Of a stretch of 25,904 nucleotides of DNA, positions 13,722 to 22,786 are shown one piece after another. The DNA lies in contig LGRX02035301.1 of assembly GCA_001247695.2 (NCBI GenBank), positions 1 through 25,904 on the forward strand, written 5' to 3'. Source of the DNA: Cymbomonas tetramitiformis (taxonomy: Eukaryota > Chlorophyta > Pyramimonadophyceae > Pyramimonadales > Pyramimonadaceae). Numbering within the stretch: position 1 is the stretch's first letter; the number at the start of each line of letters is the position of its first letter. The translations under genes were made by a program, and so were the position numbers. The notes beneath the pieces were generated by a model. The model was not told the DNA's origin and ran no database searches. It saw nothing but the letters and a program-made list of their open reading frames with translations.

Positions 13722-15509
13722 ATGGTTACTACGGCGAATAGAATGACGCGGTCTCGCGTCCGTAGGTTAGAGACGATTTTTGATGATGTGGGTGCACAGC
13801 ACTCAGCGACACCACAGACACCGCAGCTGCCGGCTCCGACCACCGCAGCTGCGAGAGAAAATCTTGAGAAATGTCAGCAGCTGGCTCGAGAAAATTTTGA
13901 CAGGAAGGTCGCCAAGATCGTTGCCACGAAAATTCTCGGAGACAAATCGGACCGCTGCGCTGGAACAGAGACCGACGCAGTTGACATTTTTCCACAAATC
14001 ATGCATGAGCTTCGCGCACAGTTTCTACTCCAGTCACAGGCATTTGCTCCCCTGTTTGACTTGGCCAACATGACTGTTGAGGCTAGGCATGAGGCCAATG
14101 AGTTGCTGCTTTCGGCTCTGACTTTTCTGGCTCGGCCTGGCTCGCCTGCTCGTGATTGGCTTGAGGCCTCTGGGTCTGACATTCCTGGAGATGGCAAGCG
14201 TGCTGCCCTTGAGGTGGTACGCATGCTCCAGGAACGCTCAGAGCCCTTTGACTCTTTTGAGTCGCTGCTGGCGGTTCGCATCCCCAGCAGCGAAGATCCT
14301 GACCGTGGCATCCGTGAGTTCAATGGCCTGTTGCGGGACGTTCAGCGTTCCCACAACTTGCCAGAGGACGCGGTGAAGCGGCAGTTTCTAAAGGCTCTCG
14401 GCAATTCGGCTTTGTACCGTGATTTGGCTAATTCCTTGGCTCGAGCTGACCAGCGGCAGGGCGTGTCTCTTTTGACTATTCAGGCTCGTGTGCGGGAGCA
14501 GTTCCGCCACGGCCTGAAAGTCTCTGACACCCCTGTCTCTGCTCTGTCATTCGGCGATGGCGCGTCTGACCTAGCTGCGGCGTTGTCCAGTCTGCAGAAG
14601 CAGCTGGAGCGCATGCAGCAGGACATTCATGACCTGAAGCGGCAGAAGCGGGAAGGGTCACCGCCTGCGGGCAAGCACCTTACCCGCTCTGCTGCTAAGC
14701 ATCATCGTGCTGGTGGTAAGCCACTTGGCACCGCTCCTCCTGTCTCGTTTGACAAGAAGAGTGGTGCCTTCGTGCCTCACTGCAGAAATGCGGAGTGTGC
14801 GCAAAGTGGTTTGAAGCACTGGCATGCTGAATGCCCCAACGGCGGTCCTCAGTCTGCCCACTATTGTGGTGCAGTTGAGGACTATGAGACTGACTGCCTG
14901 ACTGTTCGTTTCCAGCGGTTCTATGACGCTGGGGATGAACATGCCTTCGAGTCGCTCTGCACGATGGAGGGTCGCCCAGAGGTGTGCGAGCTGTCGGCAC
15001 ATTCTTTTGTGACGGCTGAGCCCACATCTCTGCGGCACTTTCAGGATGCGGCGGCTTCCGCTCAGGATGCGGCAGCTGACGATGACGGCATGGCTCAGTT
15101 TGGTCTGGCCACATTCCACTCGGGTGCACAGGGCTCGATCCCGCCACCGCCTGCGGTTCGGCATCCCTCTGCACTCGTGGCTGGTGGTGTGCCTGCGGCT
15201 CACGACCCGCCGGTGGTTATCCCTGACCCTCTTGGCTTGCCTGACTCTGTCCCGTCACTCCAGCTTGGCATCTCCGGCTCTGCGACGGCTCCGCTGTTTG
15301 CTGGCATGAGGATTGAGGCTTCTGACATTGGCTCTGAAGTCTCTGACGATGACCACGGCTCTGACAAAGGCTCTGCCGGCGGGCAGCAATTGACTTTTGG
15401 CTCCTTCGGCACTCTTGAGCATGACTCTGACGGGGGAGCATTGCCAGTAGCCAGTGGCAGTCTGGCTCCGATGTACCGTCCGCGGACTCCGCCGAGTTTT
15501 CTCCGATAA
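13722..15509 (+). CDS. gag: Gag-like protein with an unusual zinc knuckle
   Basis: 595 residues from the ATG at 13722 (context ATCATGG); the frame is open further upstream but without a better ATG. The N-terminal 200 residues are helical (RRLETIFDDVG; then MHELRAQFLLQSQAF). The centre matches a Gag core in style, with LLAVRIP, EFNGLLRDVQRSHNLPEDAVKRQFLKAL and a QARVREQFRHGL helix, followed by a short coiled coil (LAAALSSLQKQLERMQQDI). A metal-binding box CX4CX6HX4C lies at 14781-14834 (residues 354, 359, 366, 371); spacing is wider than the canonical CX2CX4HX4C. The last 200 residues are acidic and Gly/Ser/Pro-rich. No protease or polymerase follows. It would package the element RNA. Confidence 0.85.
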   Translation: MVTTANRMTRSRVRRLETIFDDVGAQHSATPQTPQLPAPTTAAARENLEKCQQLARENFDRKVAKIVATKILGDKSDRCAGTETDAVDIFPQIMHELRAQFLLQSQAFAPLFDLANMTVEARHEANELLLSALTFLARPGSPARDWLEASGSDIPGDGKRAALEVVRMLQERSEPFDSFESLLAVRIPSSEDPDRGIREFNGLLRDVQRSHNLPEDAVKRQFLKALGNSALYRDLANSLARADQRQGVSLLTIQARVREQFRHGLKVSDTPVSALSFGDGASDLAAALSSLQKQLERMQQDIHDLKRQKREGSPPAGKHLTRSAAKHHRAGGKPLGTAPPVSFDKKSGAFVPHCRNAECAQSGLKHWHAECPNGGPQSAHYCGAVEDYETDCLTVRFQRFYDAGDEHAFESLCTMEGRPEVCELSAHSFVTAEPTSLRHFQDAAASAQDAAADDDGMAQFGLATFHSGAQGSIPPPPAVRHPSALVAGGVPAAHDPPVVIPDPLGLPDSVPSLQLGISGSATAPLFAGMRIEASDIGSEVSDDDHGSDKGSAGGQQLTFGSFGTLEHDSDGGALPVASGSLAPMYRPRTPPSFLR

Positions 15510-15659
15510 GCATTACTGACTTCCGTGCTTTGTTGCTCCTTGCTGGCCAGCACTACGGCATCTTTGGTTACCGTGGACGGTGGTGACAGGGGCCTGGTTG
15601 AGCCCGGGGCCACCGTCCGTCGGTCTGCTGGAGAGCTCTTTGCTTCGGTTCCGCCACTT

Positions 15660-17217
15660 CAAGGTACGGGTAACGCTTGGGGCCTATGACACAAAAGTTC
15701 AGATTTCTAGATCGCGAGATATGAGCGTTTTACCTATTAGGTTGGGCTTAGGGCGGAATAGGGGTCGCGACGAATCCATGAGACCGTCAGATCCTTAAAT
15801 TTATAGAGCTCTATATGGCATCTCCACCAAAACTGAACAGATCGTAAGGTTTGGGGGATGCTAAAATATTGCGAATTGAGGCTTCCGGACTCCACCACTC
15901 GGCTTTGAAGAGTCGTATTCGACAGGACGCTCACGCTCAATCGCTCACCCGTGTCGAAGAACCTGCACAAAGGCATTCACAAAACGCTCTTGCGGCAGAC
16001 CGCTAAGTTTGCGTCCTAGGCCCGCTTCGGAAGAAAAACCTAATATTTCTGCTGCAGTGGGCATATGTCCATGATATTGTTTCGAAGTAATATGACCTGA
16101 TACTTCGCGACAATATTATTTATTGTGTTGTCCGTTGTGTCATTTTTTCTTTCAGATGATGAGCGCGTGTGTGAAGATCGCCGCACGTTTTTCTCCATGG
16201 TACCGTAAAACACGGGAAAATTAGAACAAAATATCAGCAGTCTCAAGCTTATACGTGTTCGAACAGCTTGAAACTTGCTAAAACACTTCGTATATATGTT
16301 ACGAAGTTTTGTAGCGAGTTTCAGCCGCTGTCTTGAGCATCCGTAGAAACGCGGATGCCCAAAACGCGCTTGAAGTCCCGCAAATTAGAACTTCTTCGTG
16401 GCTCGCTGACATCCGCGAATACGGATGGAATCAAGCCAAACGCGCTTTCACACAACTTTAACTTAAGTTAAATTTGAGGGGAAAATTAGCGGAGACTTAT
16501 CGCTGCACGTACCGCTGCGGAATCGTTGCATGCGGTAAGGGTACCCCGACATTCCGCGAGAATCCTAAAACGCGGAGTACGGCATCTTTCACTGCGCTTC
16601 GAGCGTCAAACGAAACGTATATATCACTGTGAAAATTTATTTAAAATATTGTGGTGGTTGATGTGTAATGTGTACAGTAATTGCTTAAAATCATGAGCGG
16701 GCAGCAGCCGCACGCATACTTTAAAAGGCCTTTTTGTCGAGAACTTATCGATAACTTATCGATGAATCATCGATCACTGTCGGTGTTCCTAACAAATCGC
16801 GACCGCTTACTCTTGGTATTTCATGACGAACAGCGATGACAATGGCATACACGATACAGTGTCCCCGATACGGATACACGCCAACGCGCAAACGCCATAC
16901 CACGATCCCGATCAACTGAGAACTCATACTCCAGTACTGTGAACTGTAACAGTAGACGAATAGACGATCTCGCGATCTCGCAATTCTCTCGCGACTCGCG
17001 TTTTCAGTTCGAGGTTTCAAGTTACAATCAAGGTTACAAGTTAGGACTTATATAGGCGGTAACGCAGAAAACCCCCATGCTCACAGCACCAAAAAAAGAA
17101 TCCGGATGAAAAAATCCTTGAACCCACGTATTATTTTGACATTCGCGAACAGGAAAATCGAAAAAAAGGTTTTTCTGAACTTTTGTGTCATAGGCCCCAA
17201 GCGTTACCCGTACCTTG
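15660..17217. mobile_element. 1,558-bp inverted-repeat DNA element with 4-bp target duplication ACTT, no transposase
   Basis: Perfect 44-bp terminal inverted repeats (15660-15703 and 17174-17217) start CAAGGTACGGGTAACG and end inward at AGTTCAGA. ACTT flanks both sides (15656-15659, 17218-17221). The interior is AT-rich, with no ORF above noise. It holds two small CATCCG/CGGATG hairpins (16337-16358 and 16410-16427) and ATCGAT-rich palindromes near 16746-16772. A 4-bp duplication fits few superfamilies (Sola or Ginger type, for instance), and without a transposase the family is open. It interrupts the 3' untranslated part of the gag-only element. Confidence 0.9.
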
Positions 17218-17221
17218 ACTT

Positions 17222-17689
17222 GGTGCTGCAGGCGTACGTGATTGGCCGCCAGATGATGGAGCTCTTGTGTCTTCTGCTTCAATGCTCAAACCGCCGTGGG
17301 GTTCTACTTATTTAAGTTCTTCGGTGTTTTTGGGATCTTTGCAGTCTTCTGTTGCTTTGCTTTCTACTACGGATCCACCTTGCCCGCTTGGGTCTGGTGG
17401 TGCACAATCTAAGACGGACGACTTGCAATTCACTTCGGGATTCTTCTGTGCTTACATCCCGACCGCTGAACTCAGCCCTGCTGACCAGCCTCAAAGTGGC
17501 TGAGTTTGCTTCAATTATCCTGGCAGCTTAATTAGCTTTAGCCCAGTAGTGGGATGACCGGGTCAAGACCCCGGCACCCAGCTAGCAGTGATCGGTTTCC
17601 ACCGAAGTGAATGTTAGGTGTTTGTTTATTATCTCGTGGCTGTATTATCCTGTACCTGCTTTGCTAGGCAGTCACACCCACGGGTGGTG
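17222..17689. other. 3' untranslated body of the gag-only element
   Basis: The sequence continues the element after the nested insertion. Short frames without motifs are seen, and nothing resembling a polymerase. The bases before the 3' LTR (ACGGGTGGTG, 17680-17689) are only partly purine, a weak polypurine tract. Confidence 0.6.
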
Positions 17690-17724
17690 TGCTGGACTTC
17701 GGGTTTAGGCTTAGTTATTATGGG
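17690..17724 (+). repeat. 3' LTR of the gag-only element, left piece
   Basis: The first 35 bp of the LTR, identical to 13038-13072. It ends in TATTATGGG (17716-17724), the target duplication of the nested Mutator-like element. Confidence 0.93.
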
Positions 17725-18612
17725 GGCTAGGGGTTTTTTTGGGAAGAATTTTAGAGCCATTTGGGAAGAATTTGACATTGGTTCTTTTTGGGAAGAATGA
17801 TGAGAACTGACTCATGCGTGCGTGCTTATACGTGACACTGACGCGCATGAGTCGCCGCACGGTGGGATTTATACTGGCCATACCAGCCTGAAAAGGTCCA
17901 ACGCAACGCAACGGCAAACTCTCGCTATAGCCGATGTGGCGCAATAACATTCACATCTTGGATACATTACGTGATACATTAGTCACGAGAGAAACGTTGG
18001 AAATGTAAATTCATTAATCTTCACCGTGAACTGAAAATGTAGCAATATCTGCATTCAATCGTGCGTACCCGCGAAAAAGTCGCAGTGGGGTACGCCACAA
18101 TGGGGTGTATGGCATATGACTGCATTTTTGTACGGTATGACATTTTGAGACGCAAAAGATTTGGTTGGTTTTTGACAGATTCACCTCGCGGCATGCGTAT
18201 GATGCTCGCAGTCGAGTGTCATTGTCCCATTTTACAGCAGATGTCGCTTTGAGCATTTTGCGATGTACAGATGCTATTTGTTAACTATGCAATTTCAACT
18301 TAACGCGGAACGCGCTCTCCCTCGCAGTGAGACCCTGTACAGCCAGGCGAAGATTTCTAAGATTATGTGTTCATCTAAGTAACTTATTCCTATCTAATAT
18401 TATCACAGATTTCTACTGAGTCCGTGGGTATCCGCATCGCGGAGAATGATAACCGCTTTCGTTACTTTTGGAAGTCCCGAAAAACCTAAAATCCCGCTCA
18501 CTATACCCACATGCACGCGCCGGCCCTTAGCGAGATTTGTGGTTGGCCGTTCAGACTGTACGAAATGATGTTGAAAGATAACACATATGACATAATATTT
18601 TGGTAAACGGTT

Positions 18613-18731
18613 CCCTCATCCGCTGTGCATGCTTGCTTGCAAGCGAGCGCGCGGATGAGGGACGAAACCCTAGCGGAAACGTGGACGCGGTGGACATCCG
18701 CGTTTTTGCTAGGGTTGACAGCGCGCTGTCA
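18613..18731. other. Cluster of three palindromes in the Mutator-like element
   Basis: CCCTCATCCGC (18613-18623) pairs with GCGGATGAGGG (18651-18661), enclosing a second palindrome GCTTGCAAGC. AACCCTAGC (18666-18674) pairs with GCTAGGGTT (18708-18716). TGACAGCGCGCTGTCA (18716-18731) is a perfect 16-bp palindrome. The three follow one another almost without a gap. Confidence 0.85.
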
Positions 18732-18970
18732 GATGCTAAAAAAGTGTTTGCTATGCGTATGTGATATGCGTGGTACGCTTGTGCTATGCATGATGCTTTC
18801 ATGCGGTGCGTATGTCGAGCCTTTCACTCGATGCGTGCCCAATGACCCCCTCCCTTGCGCGGCGTCCCAGATCCCATAATGTGCACGGATCTCGCGCGCG
18901 CAAAAAATATGTTGTTCCTAACACGCCCAACAATAAGTATGCTAAGTTTCGATGCTTGAGGTCTCTCTCT

Positions 18971-19050
18971 CAGACCTCTACCTCACGCTGCTGGAAAGTG
19001 ACTTACGGGGTCACGTAAGTCACTGTCCAACAGCGTGAGGTAGACGTCTG
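18971..19050. other. Long fold-back hairpin, microRNA-precursor-like
   Basis: Bases 18971-19007 pair with 19014-19050 around a 6-nt loop. The stem is a 5-bp base (CAGAC/GTCTG), a mismatch, 14 bp (TCTACCTCACGCTG with CAGCGTGAGGTAGA), a mismatch, TGGA/TCCA, a mismatch and one pair, then 10 bp (GTGACTTACG/CGTAAGTCAC). That is 34 pairs with three single mismatches in 80 nt. The shape fits a pri-miRNA or a small nested MITE. Expression is not visible from sequence. Confidence 0.8.
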
Positions 19051-19584
19051 AAAGAAAACACCTGAGCGGACAGAGGTTTGTTCGACGTGAGCACGTGACG
19101 GAGCGGAGGCTAGACACGTCATCATACCACGGATATACGAATGGAAAATATAAAAATTAAATTTCACCAACCAATATTTTGGTGAATATAAACCTTTGGT
19201 ATATACACTACATCACGGCCAGATTATTGGCTGGGGAAAAATGATTCCCGCAAGACTTTTGGTTATTGGTCATCCAGACCACAGGCTAACATGACCTGGA
19301 AGCTATCTTCCTGGAATCGTAAAATGTTTATAAATATATATGGTATTTTGTCTATTGTACGATTTATACTCATCGTGGCAAAATGTTATGTCACTCGACT
19401 GTCACAAGAGAGGGAAACCAGATTTCAACTTGAATTGTCCAGTGCAGTGTGCCACACACTCATACGCGTGAATATATGTCGCGTGCGTCACGCATGAGTC
19501 ATTGCCAAAAATCTTCCCAAAAATGACCCATGTCACAATTCTTCCCAAATGGCTCTAAAATTCTTCCCCAAAAAGACTTTTTCC

Positions 19585-19801
19585 TATTATGGGCTCTGAC
19601 TAGCCCCTAGCCTGACCCTGCTTCCGTATCGTGTCCGTGACATCCTAGCACTGTACTGTACAGTAGTACAGTACAGTAGTACAGTCTTATTTCACTGTCT
19701 GGGTTTCCGAGAGCATAAAGCCTCGGCCAGACACTAGTTATGGGATTATCTGTTTGATATTCAGCGAGCTTAGCCGGACAGTAGGATCTGTCTTTCTGGC
19801 A
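19585..19801 (+). repeat. 3' LTR of the gag-only element, right piece
   Basis: Starts with the second TATTATGGG copy (19585-19593) and continues the LTR to its GCA end. It differs from the 5' LTR at the T-rich run (19686), at ATGGGATT, at GATATTCAG and at the last GGCA. Confidence 0.93.
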
Positions 19802-19965
19802 TGGACATCTTGAAGAAGGGCGTTGATCGTGATGGAGATTTCTTCAATTGTTGGAGATGGCGAAAGAGGTTGACGTGAAGTAAATAAACGTCGTTGAGCA
19901 TGTTGATTACGCTCTTCGGTTGGTGGTTGGGATCCCGGAGTTGTCGTTGGCGTGAACGAAGACAT
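19802..19965 (-). pseudogene. 5' part (ATG and first 54 codons) of the same broken coiled-coil gene
   Basis: ATG at 19965-19963 opens a Thr/Pro/Gln-rich leader (MSSFTPTTTPGSQPP) and then a helix ending INALLQDVH at the element border. Codon phase at the TGGAC target copy (19802-19806) matches the phase at the other copy (13033-13037), so removing the insertion joins the two parts in frame with no stop. The joined frame would be about 385 codons, of which roughly 258 precede the repeat-derived tail. Upstream, another minus frame (20063-19966, NLHLNPYENDLRNI) also looks coding, so the true gene may start further up with a frame change. Confidence 0.65.
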
Positions 19966-20063
19966 GGTAGACCTTCCAGACCGTTGGTGTTGGTGGAGGT
20001 GACGATGTTGCGCAAGTCGTTCTCGTAGGGGTTGAGATGTAGATTTTCGCTAAGATTTGTCAA

Positions 20064-20547
20064 TTTTTAAAAAATTTGCCAGCGCTTCCGCGGTAAATGC
20101 TCGTAATGAAGCCGAAATCCAAGGCGTCCCCTAAATTCCGGCAGAGCATGCGATAATTAACGAACGCGTTTTGACATTGAAGTTGAAAGAAAAGCCGAGA
20201 GGGCAATCGTAGCTGAATTCCCACTCATAAAAGGTTGGGGCAAGGTAAAATTCACGCCGGCCCGACCTGCGGAGAGTTAGTGCAACCGCAAAAGGCAATT
20301 TTCAAGCAATTTTGCTGACCGCCAGTTCGAAACGCGTTTGACGGCTAATTTGAAATCCGTAGTGTCATCAGAGATTGCAGTGGTGCGTTGTGGTAAAACA
20401 TAACCTAATAGATAGTTTGAAACACATACAGGGTAGAATATTCTGTATATCAGTGTTTTAATACTATCGCTGTACGCAAAAATATGACGAGGCTCAAACG
20501 GTGATAATATGTCTGTAAAAGATATAACATATGAGAGTAAGAGAGTC
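20064..20547. other. Spacer without a recognised gene
   Basis: AT-rich sequence with short frames only; no family motif, repeat or RNA gene seen. Confidence 0.5.
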
Positions 20548-20570
20548 TAAGTAGCTTATGCTACGTGCGC
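20548..20570. repeat. 23-bp direct repeat, left copy
   Basis: Begins TAAGTAGCTTATGCTAC and ends GTGCGC; identical to the right copy. It contains the small inverted repeat GTAGC-TTAT-GCTAC. It is either an unusually long target duplication or part of the element. Confidence 0.9.
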
Positions 20571-21212
20571 TGAGATGTTCACGGTTTTAACCGAGATGAT
20601 TTTAACCGAGTAGAGTGAGGCTTCGAAGTCTCGAATTTCGACCGTGGTCTCGACTCAGATTCGGATTGCACTGAATGTCCGACTGGCACGCGGACAGGTA
20701 TATTCCATGGTGTCGCGAGACCTCGGTCTCACTTTTTAACTTCGAAGTCTCGTTTTTCGACCGTGGTCTCAGAATTTCGACCGCGGTCTCAGAGGACTGG
20801 TACAGGTCTGTCTTCTGAACAAGAAGTTTTCGAGTTCGAAATCTACGTGAAATTTTCCACGCGCCAGATGTCGTTCCGCGATGCATGTCATCTTTTTTGT
20901 GGAAAAACGAGACTTCGAAGTCTCACTGATGAAAACTGTCTCACGTAACGAATCTGATCGCGTCCACGTGTCTTCCGACGTGGACCAAATATTCTGTCGT
21001 TAACCGATATGATTACCTCGGTCTCACTTTTCGACCGAGAAGATGAGACTTCGAAGTCTCGAATTTCTGACCACGGTCTCGTTCGTGATTTCGGTTTCAG
21101 TCATCATACGGGCCACTGAATGGCCGAATTTTGAATTCCGATGCTCTCATTCGCCCGACAAGTTTCGACCGAGAAGTTAGAAATCATCTCGGTTAAAACT
21201 GTGAACATCTCA
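20571..21212. mobile_element. Palindrome-rich MITE-like element with 32-bp inverted repeats
   Basis: Terminal inverted repeats start TGAGATGTTCAC and end GATGATTT (20571-20602 and 21181-21212, one mismatch). A 23-bp direct repeat lies immediately outside on both sides. Inside, the perfect palindrome GAGACTTCGAAGTCTC occurs at 20909-20924 and 21045-21060, with near copies at 20617-20632 and 20739-20751. CGACCGTGGTCTC-type words recur at 20639, 20758, 20778 and 21068, with further GGTCTC words near 20722 and 21018. No protein frame is supported. Confidence 0.85.
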
Positions 21213-21235
21213 TAAGTAGCTTATGCTACGTGCGC
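21213..21235. repeat. 23-bp direct repeat, right copy
   Basis: Identical to 20548-20570, directly outside the right inverted repeat. Confidence 0.9.
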
Positions 21236-21286
21236 TGTGTAAAGCTGTACGAGTACGGCTACGGTGATGCTCGAGTACTCTAACAC

Positions 21287-21351
21287 GTGGCTCGCGGTCA
21301 CTATCGCTGTGACTCGCGGTCTCTGTCGCTGCGACTCGCGGTCTCGAGCCG
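21287..21351. repeat. 22-bp tandem repeat, about 2.9 copies
   Basis: Units at 21287, 21309 and 21331 share GACTCGCGGTCTCTGTCGCT with few changes. Confidence 0.8.
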
Positions 21352-21439
21352 AATAATGCAGTCATCTGTCACATGCATCGAGGAATGTCATACAGGGGGC
21401 AGTACTATATATCTAGTCCCCCGTGACCTGGAACGAAGT

Positions 21440-21838
21440 AGGATGCCAGAATTACGGTAAAAGACGGATAAAATATTACGGAGTAGCAAGCCACCAATCA
21501 CAAACGGTAGGCGGAGTACTGGAACGGGCAAAGACGGAAGTTGACGGAGATGCTGAGCCCACGGAGTAGACGGATAAAAATGACGGAGTAGACGGAGTTA
21601 GAATCGGCGTTTAGGCCGAAGCGAGTAAAATGACAAAACGAACACCACTAAGCGTGATGTGGGTCTGTCGCGATTATGAACGAGGGGCGGCAATGTAAGG
21701 GCTGGCGGGGCGTTGGGGTGTTGCTGGGTGCTGAAATGGCGGTGTATCTCTGCTGTGGTTGAGAGTGGGGTGTTGTGAGGGATTTTGGGTTTGAGATGTG
21801 GGTGTGGCATTGGAGGGCAAGTTTTTTAAATATATTCT
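21440..21838. other. Spacer with scattered ACGGAGTA/GACGGA words
   Basis: GACGGA, ACGGAGTA and similar words recur from about 21460 to 21600 (for example 21572-21598), too degenerate to define a period. No supported gene follows up to 21838. Confidence 0.5.
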
Positions 21839-21887
21839 ACGAAGAGGTTCGGCACCCTGTTAGGTGATACCGTTCCAGCAGAACAAA
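21839..21887 (+). repeat. 49-bp exact direct repeat, first copy
   Basis: Starts ACGAAGAGGTTCGGCACCC and ends CAGCAGAACAAA; identical to 24350-24398. The flanks differ, so the unit is exactly 49 bp. The two copies bracket the satellite block. Confidence 0.95.
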
Positions 21888-22115
21888 GGTGGCGGGGGAG
21901 GCGTGGTGGAGGAGGTGGCGAGACGGCGGAGGGAGCGTGGCGGAGGAGGCGTGGTGGAGGAGGCTGCAGAGGCGGCGGAGGAGGCGTGGTGGAGGAGGTG
22001 GCGAAGGCGGCGGAGGAGGTGGCTGCGGCTGCGTCGGTTGTTGGTGTTGGTGAGGTGGCTGCGGCTGCGTCGGATGATGGTGTTGGTGAGGTGGCAGCTG
22101 GTTGGTGGTTTGACG
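21888..22115. repeat. G-rich GTGGAGGAGGYGG simple-repeat tract
   Basis: Degenerate GGAGGMGKGG repeats, purine-rich on the plus strand, passing into a 42-bp direct repeat (GTTGGTGAGGTGGCTGCGGC type, near 22045 and 22085). Open frames on both strands come from repeat composition, not genes. Confidence 0.8.
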
Positions 22116-22156
22116 CCTGCAAACGCCGACCTCACCCCTTTAAAGTCCAGAAATTT

Positions 22157-22728
22157 TTTATGAGCGGTTTAGCGCTGCCTGCGCTGCTGATAACCACGCC
22201 CGTGGTCAAATCCTGAAACTTTCAGGAGCGTTTTAGCGCTGTCCGCGCTGCTGCTAACCACGCCCGTGGTCAAATCCTGAAACTTTCAGGAGCGTTTTAG
22301 CGCTGTCCGCGCTGTTGGTAACCACGCTCGTGGTCAAATCCTGAAACTTTCGGGGAGCGTTTAGTATTTGCCCGCCTTCGCGATAACCACGCCCGTGGTC
22401 GAATCCTGAACTTTTCAGGAGCGGTTTTAGCGCTGTCCGCGCTGCTGCTAACCACGCCCGTGGTCAAATCCTGAATCTTTCAGGAGCGTTTTAGCGCTGT
22501 CCGCGCTGCTGCTAACCACGCCCGTGGTCAAATCCTGAAACTTTCAGGAGCGTTTTAGCGCTGCCCGCGCTGCTGATAACCACGCCCGTGGTCAAATCCT
22601 GAAACTTTCAGGAGCGTTTTAGCGCTGTCCGCGCTGCTGCTAATAACCACGCCCGTGGTCAAATCCTGAAACTTTCAGGAGCGTTTTAGCGCTGTCCGCG
22701 CTGTTGGTAACCACGCTCGTGGTCAAAT
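22157..22728. repeat. 64-bp satellite, nine copies, three hairpins per unit
   Basis: Unit starts (AGGAGCG) fall at about 22160, 22224, 22288, 22352, 22417, 22482, 22546, 22610 and 22677. Each unit carries three inverted repeats: AGCGC-5 nt-GCGCT, CCACG-CC-CGTGG and CCTGAAA-C-TTTCAGG. The hairpin arms are mostly kept while loop bases vary (CTG/TTG, CTG/CCC). Confidence 0.95.
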
Positions 22729-22786
22729 GGAAGTGAGAAGGTCGACTTCCGGGTGTCACGCGTCCTAAAAATCAAGCGTCTGAGTT

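Larger units (their letters stand above)
17725..19584. mobile_element. Mutator-like non-autonomous DNA element (1,860 bp) inside the 3' LTR
   Basis: Flanked by the perfect 9-bp duplication TATTATGGG, which restores the LTR exactly on removal. The termini start GG and share long, imperfect inverted repeats: AAGAATTTTAGAGCCATTTG at 17744-17763 pairs with its complement at 19546-19565, and weaker matching runs about 110 bp inward to a shared GACTCATGCGTG. A 9-bp duplication with long inverted repeats is the Mutator (MULE) signature. The TTTTTGGGAAGA word recurs in each terminus. No transposase ORF is present. The interior holds several strong hairpins. Confidence 0.85.
13038..19801 (+). mobile_element. 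Gag-only (non-autonomous) LTR retrotransposon, copia-like primer site
   Basis: Two direct repeats of about 242 bp starting TGCTGGACTTC and ending GCA bound the element. Both flanks carry the 5-bp target duplication TGGAC (13033-13037 and 19802-19806). The LTR copies differ at only about four sites, so insertion is recent. The bases right after the 5' LTR match the primer site of copia-type elements. Between the LTRs there is one gag-like ORF and no reverse transcriptase, RNase H or integrase; after removing two nested insertions the body is only about 3.1 kb. It must therefore borrow enzymes from a related element. Confidence 0.92.

Noticed and set aside
21826..22216. Pro/Ser/Ala-rich minus-strand and Arg/Gly-rich plus-strand ORFs
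   Set aside because: They reflect GGAGGCGG simple repeat composition.
22157..22728. Repeat array as a CRISPR
   Set aside because: Units are tandem with no unique spacers, and the setting is eukaryotic.
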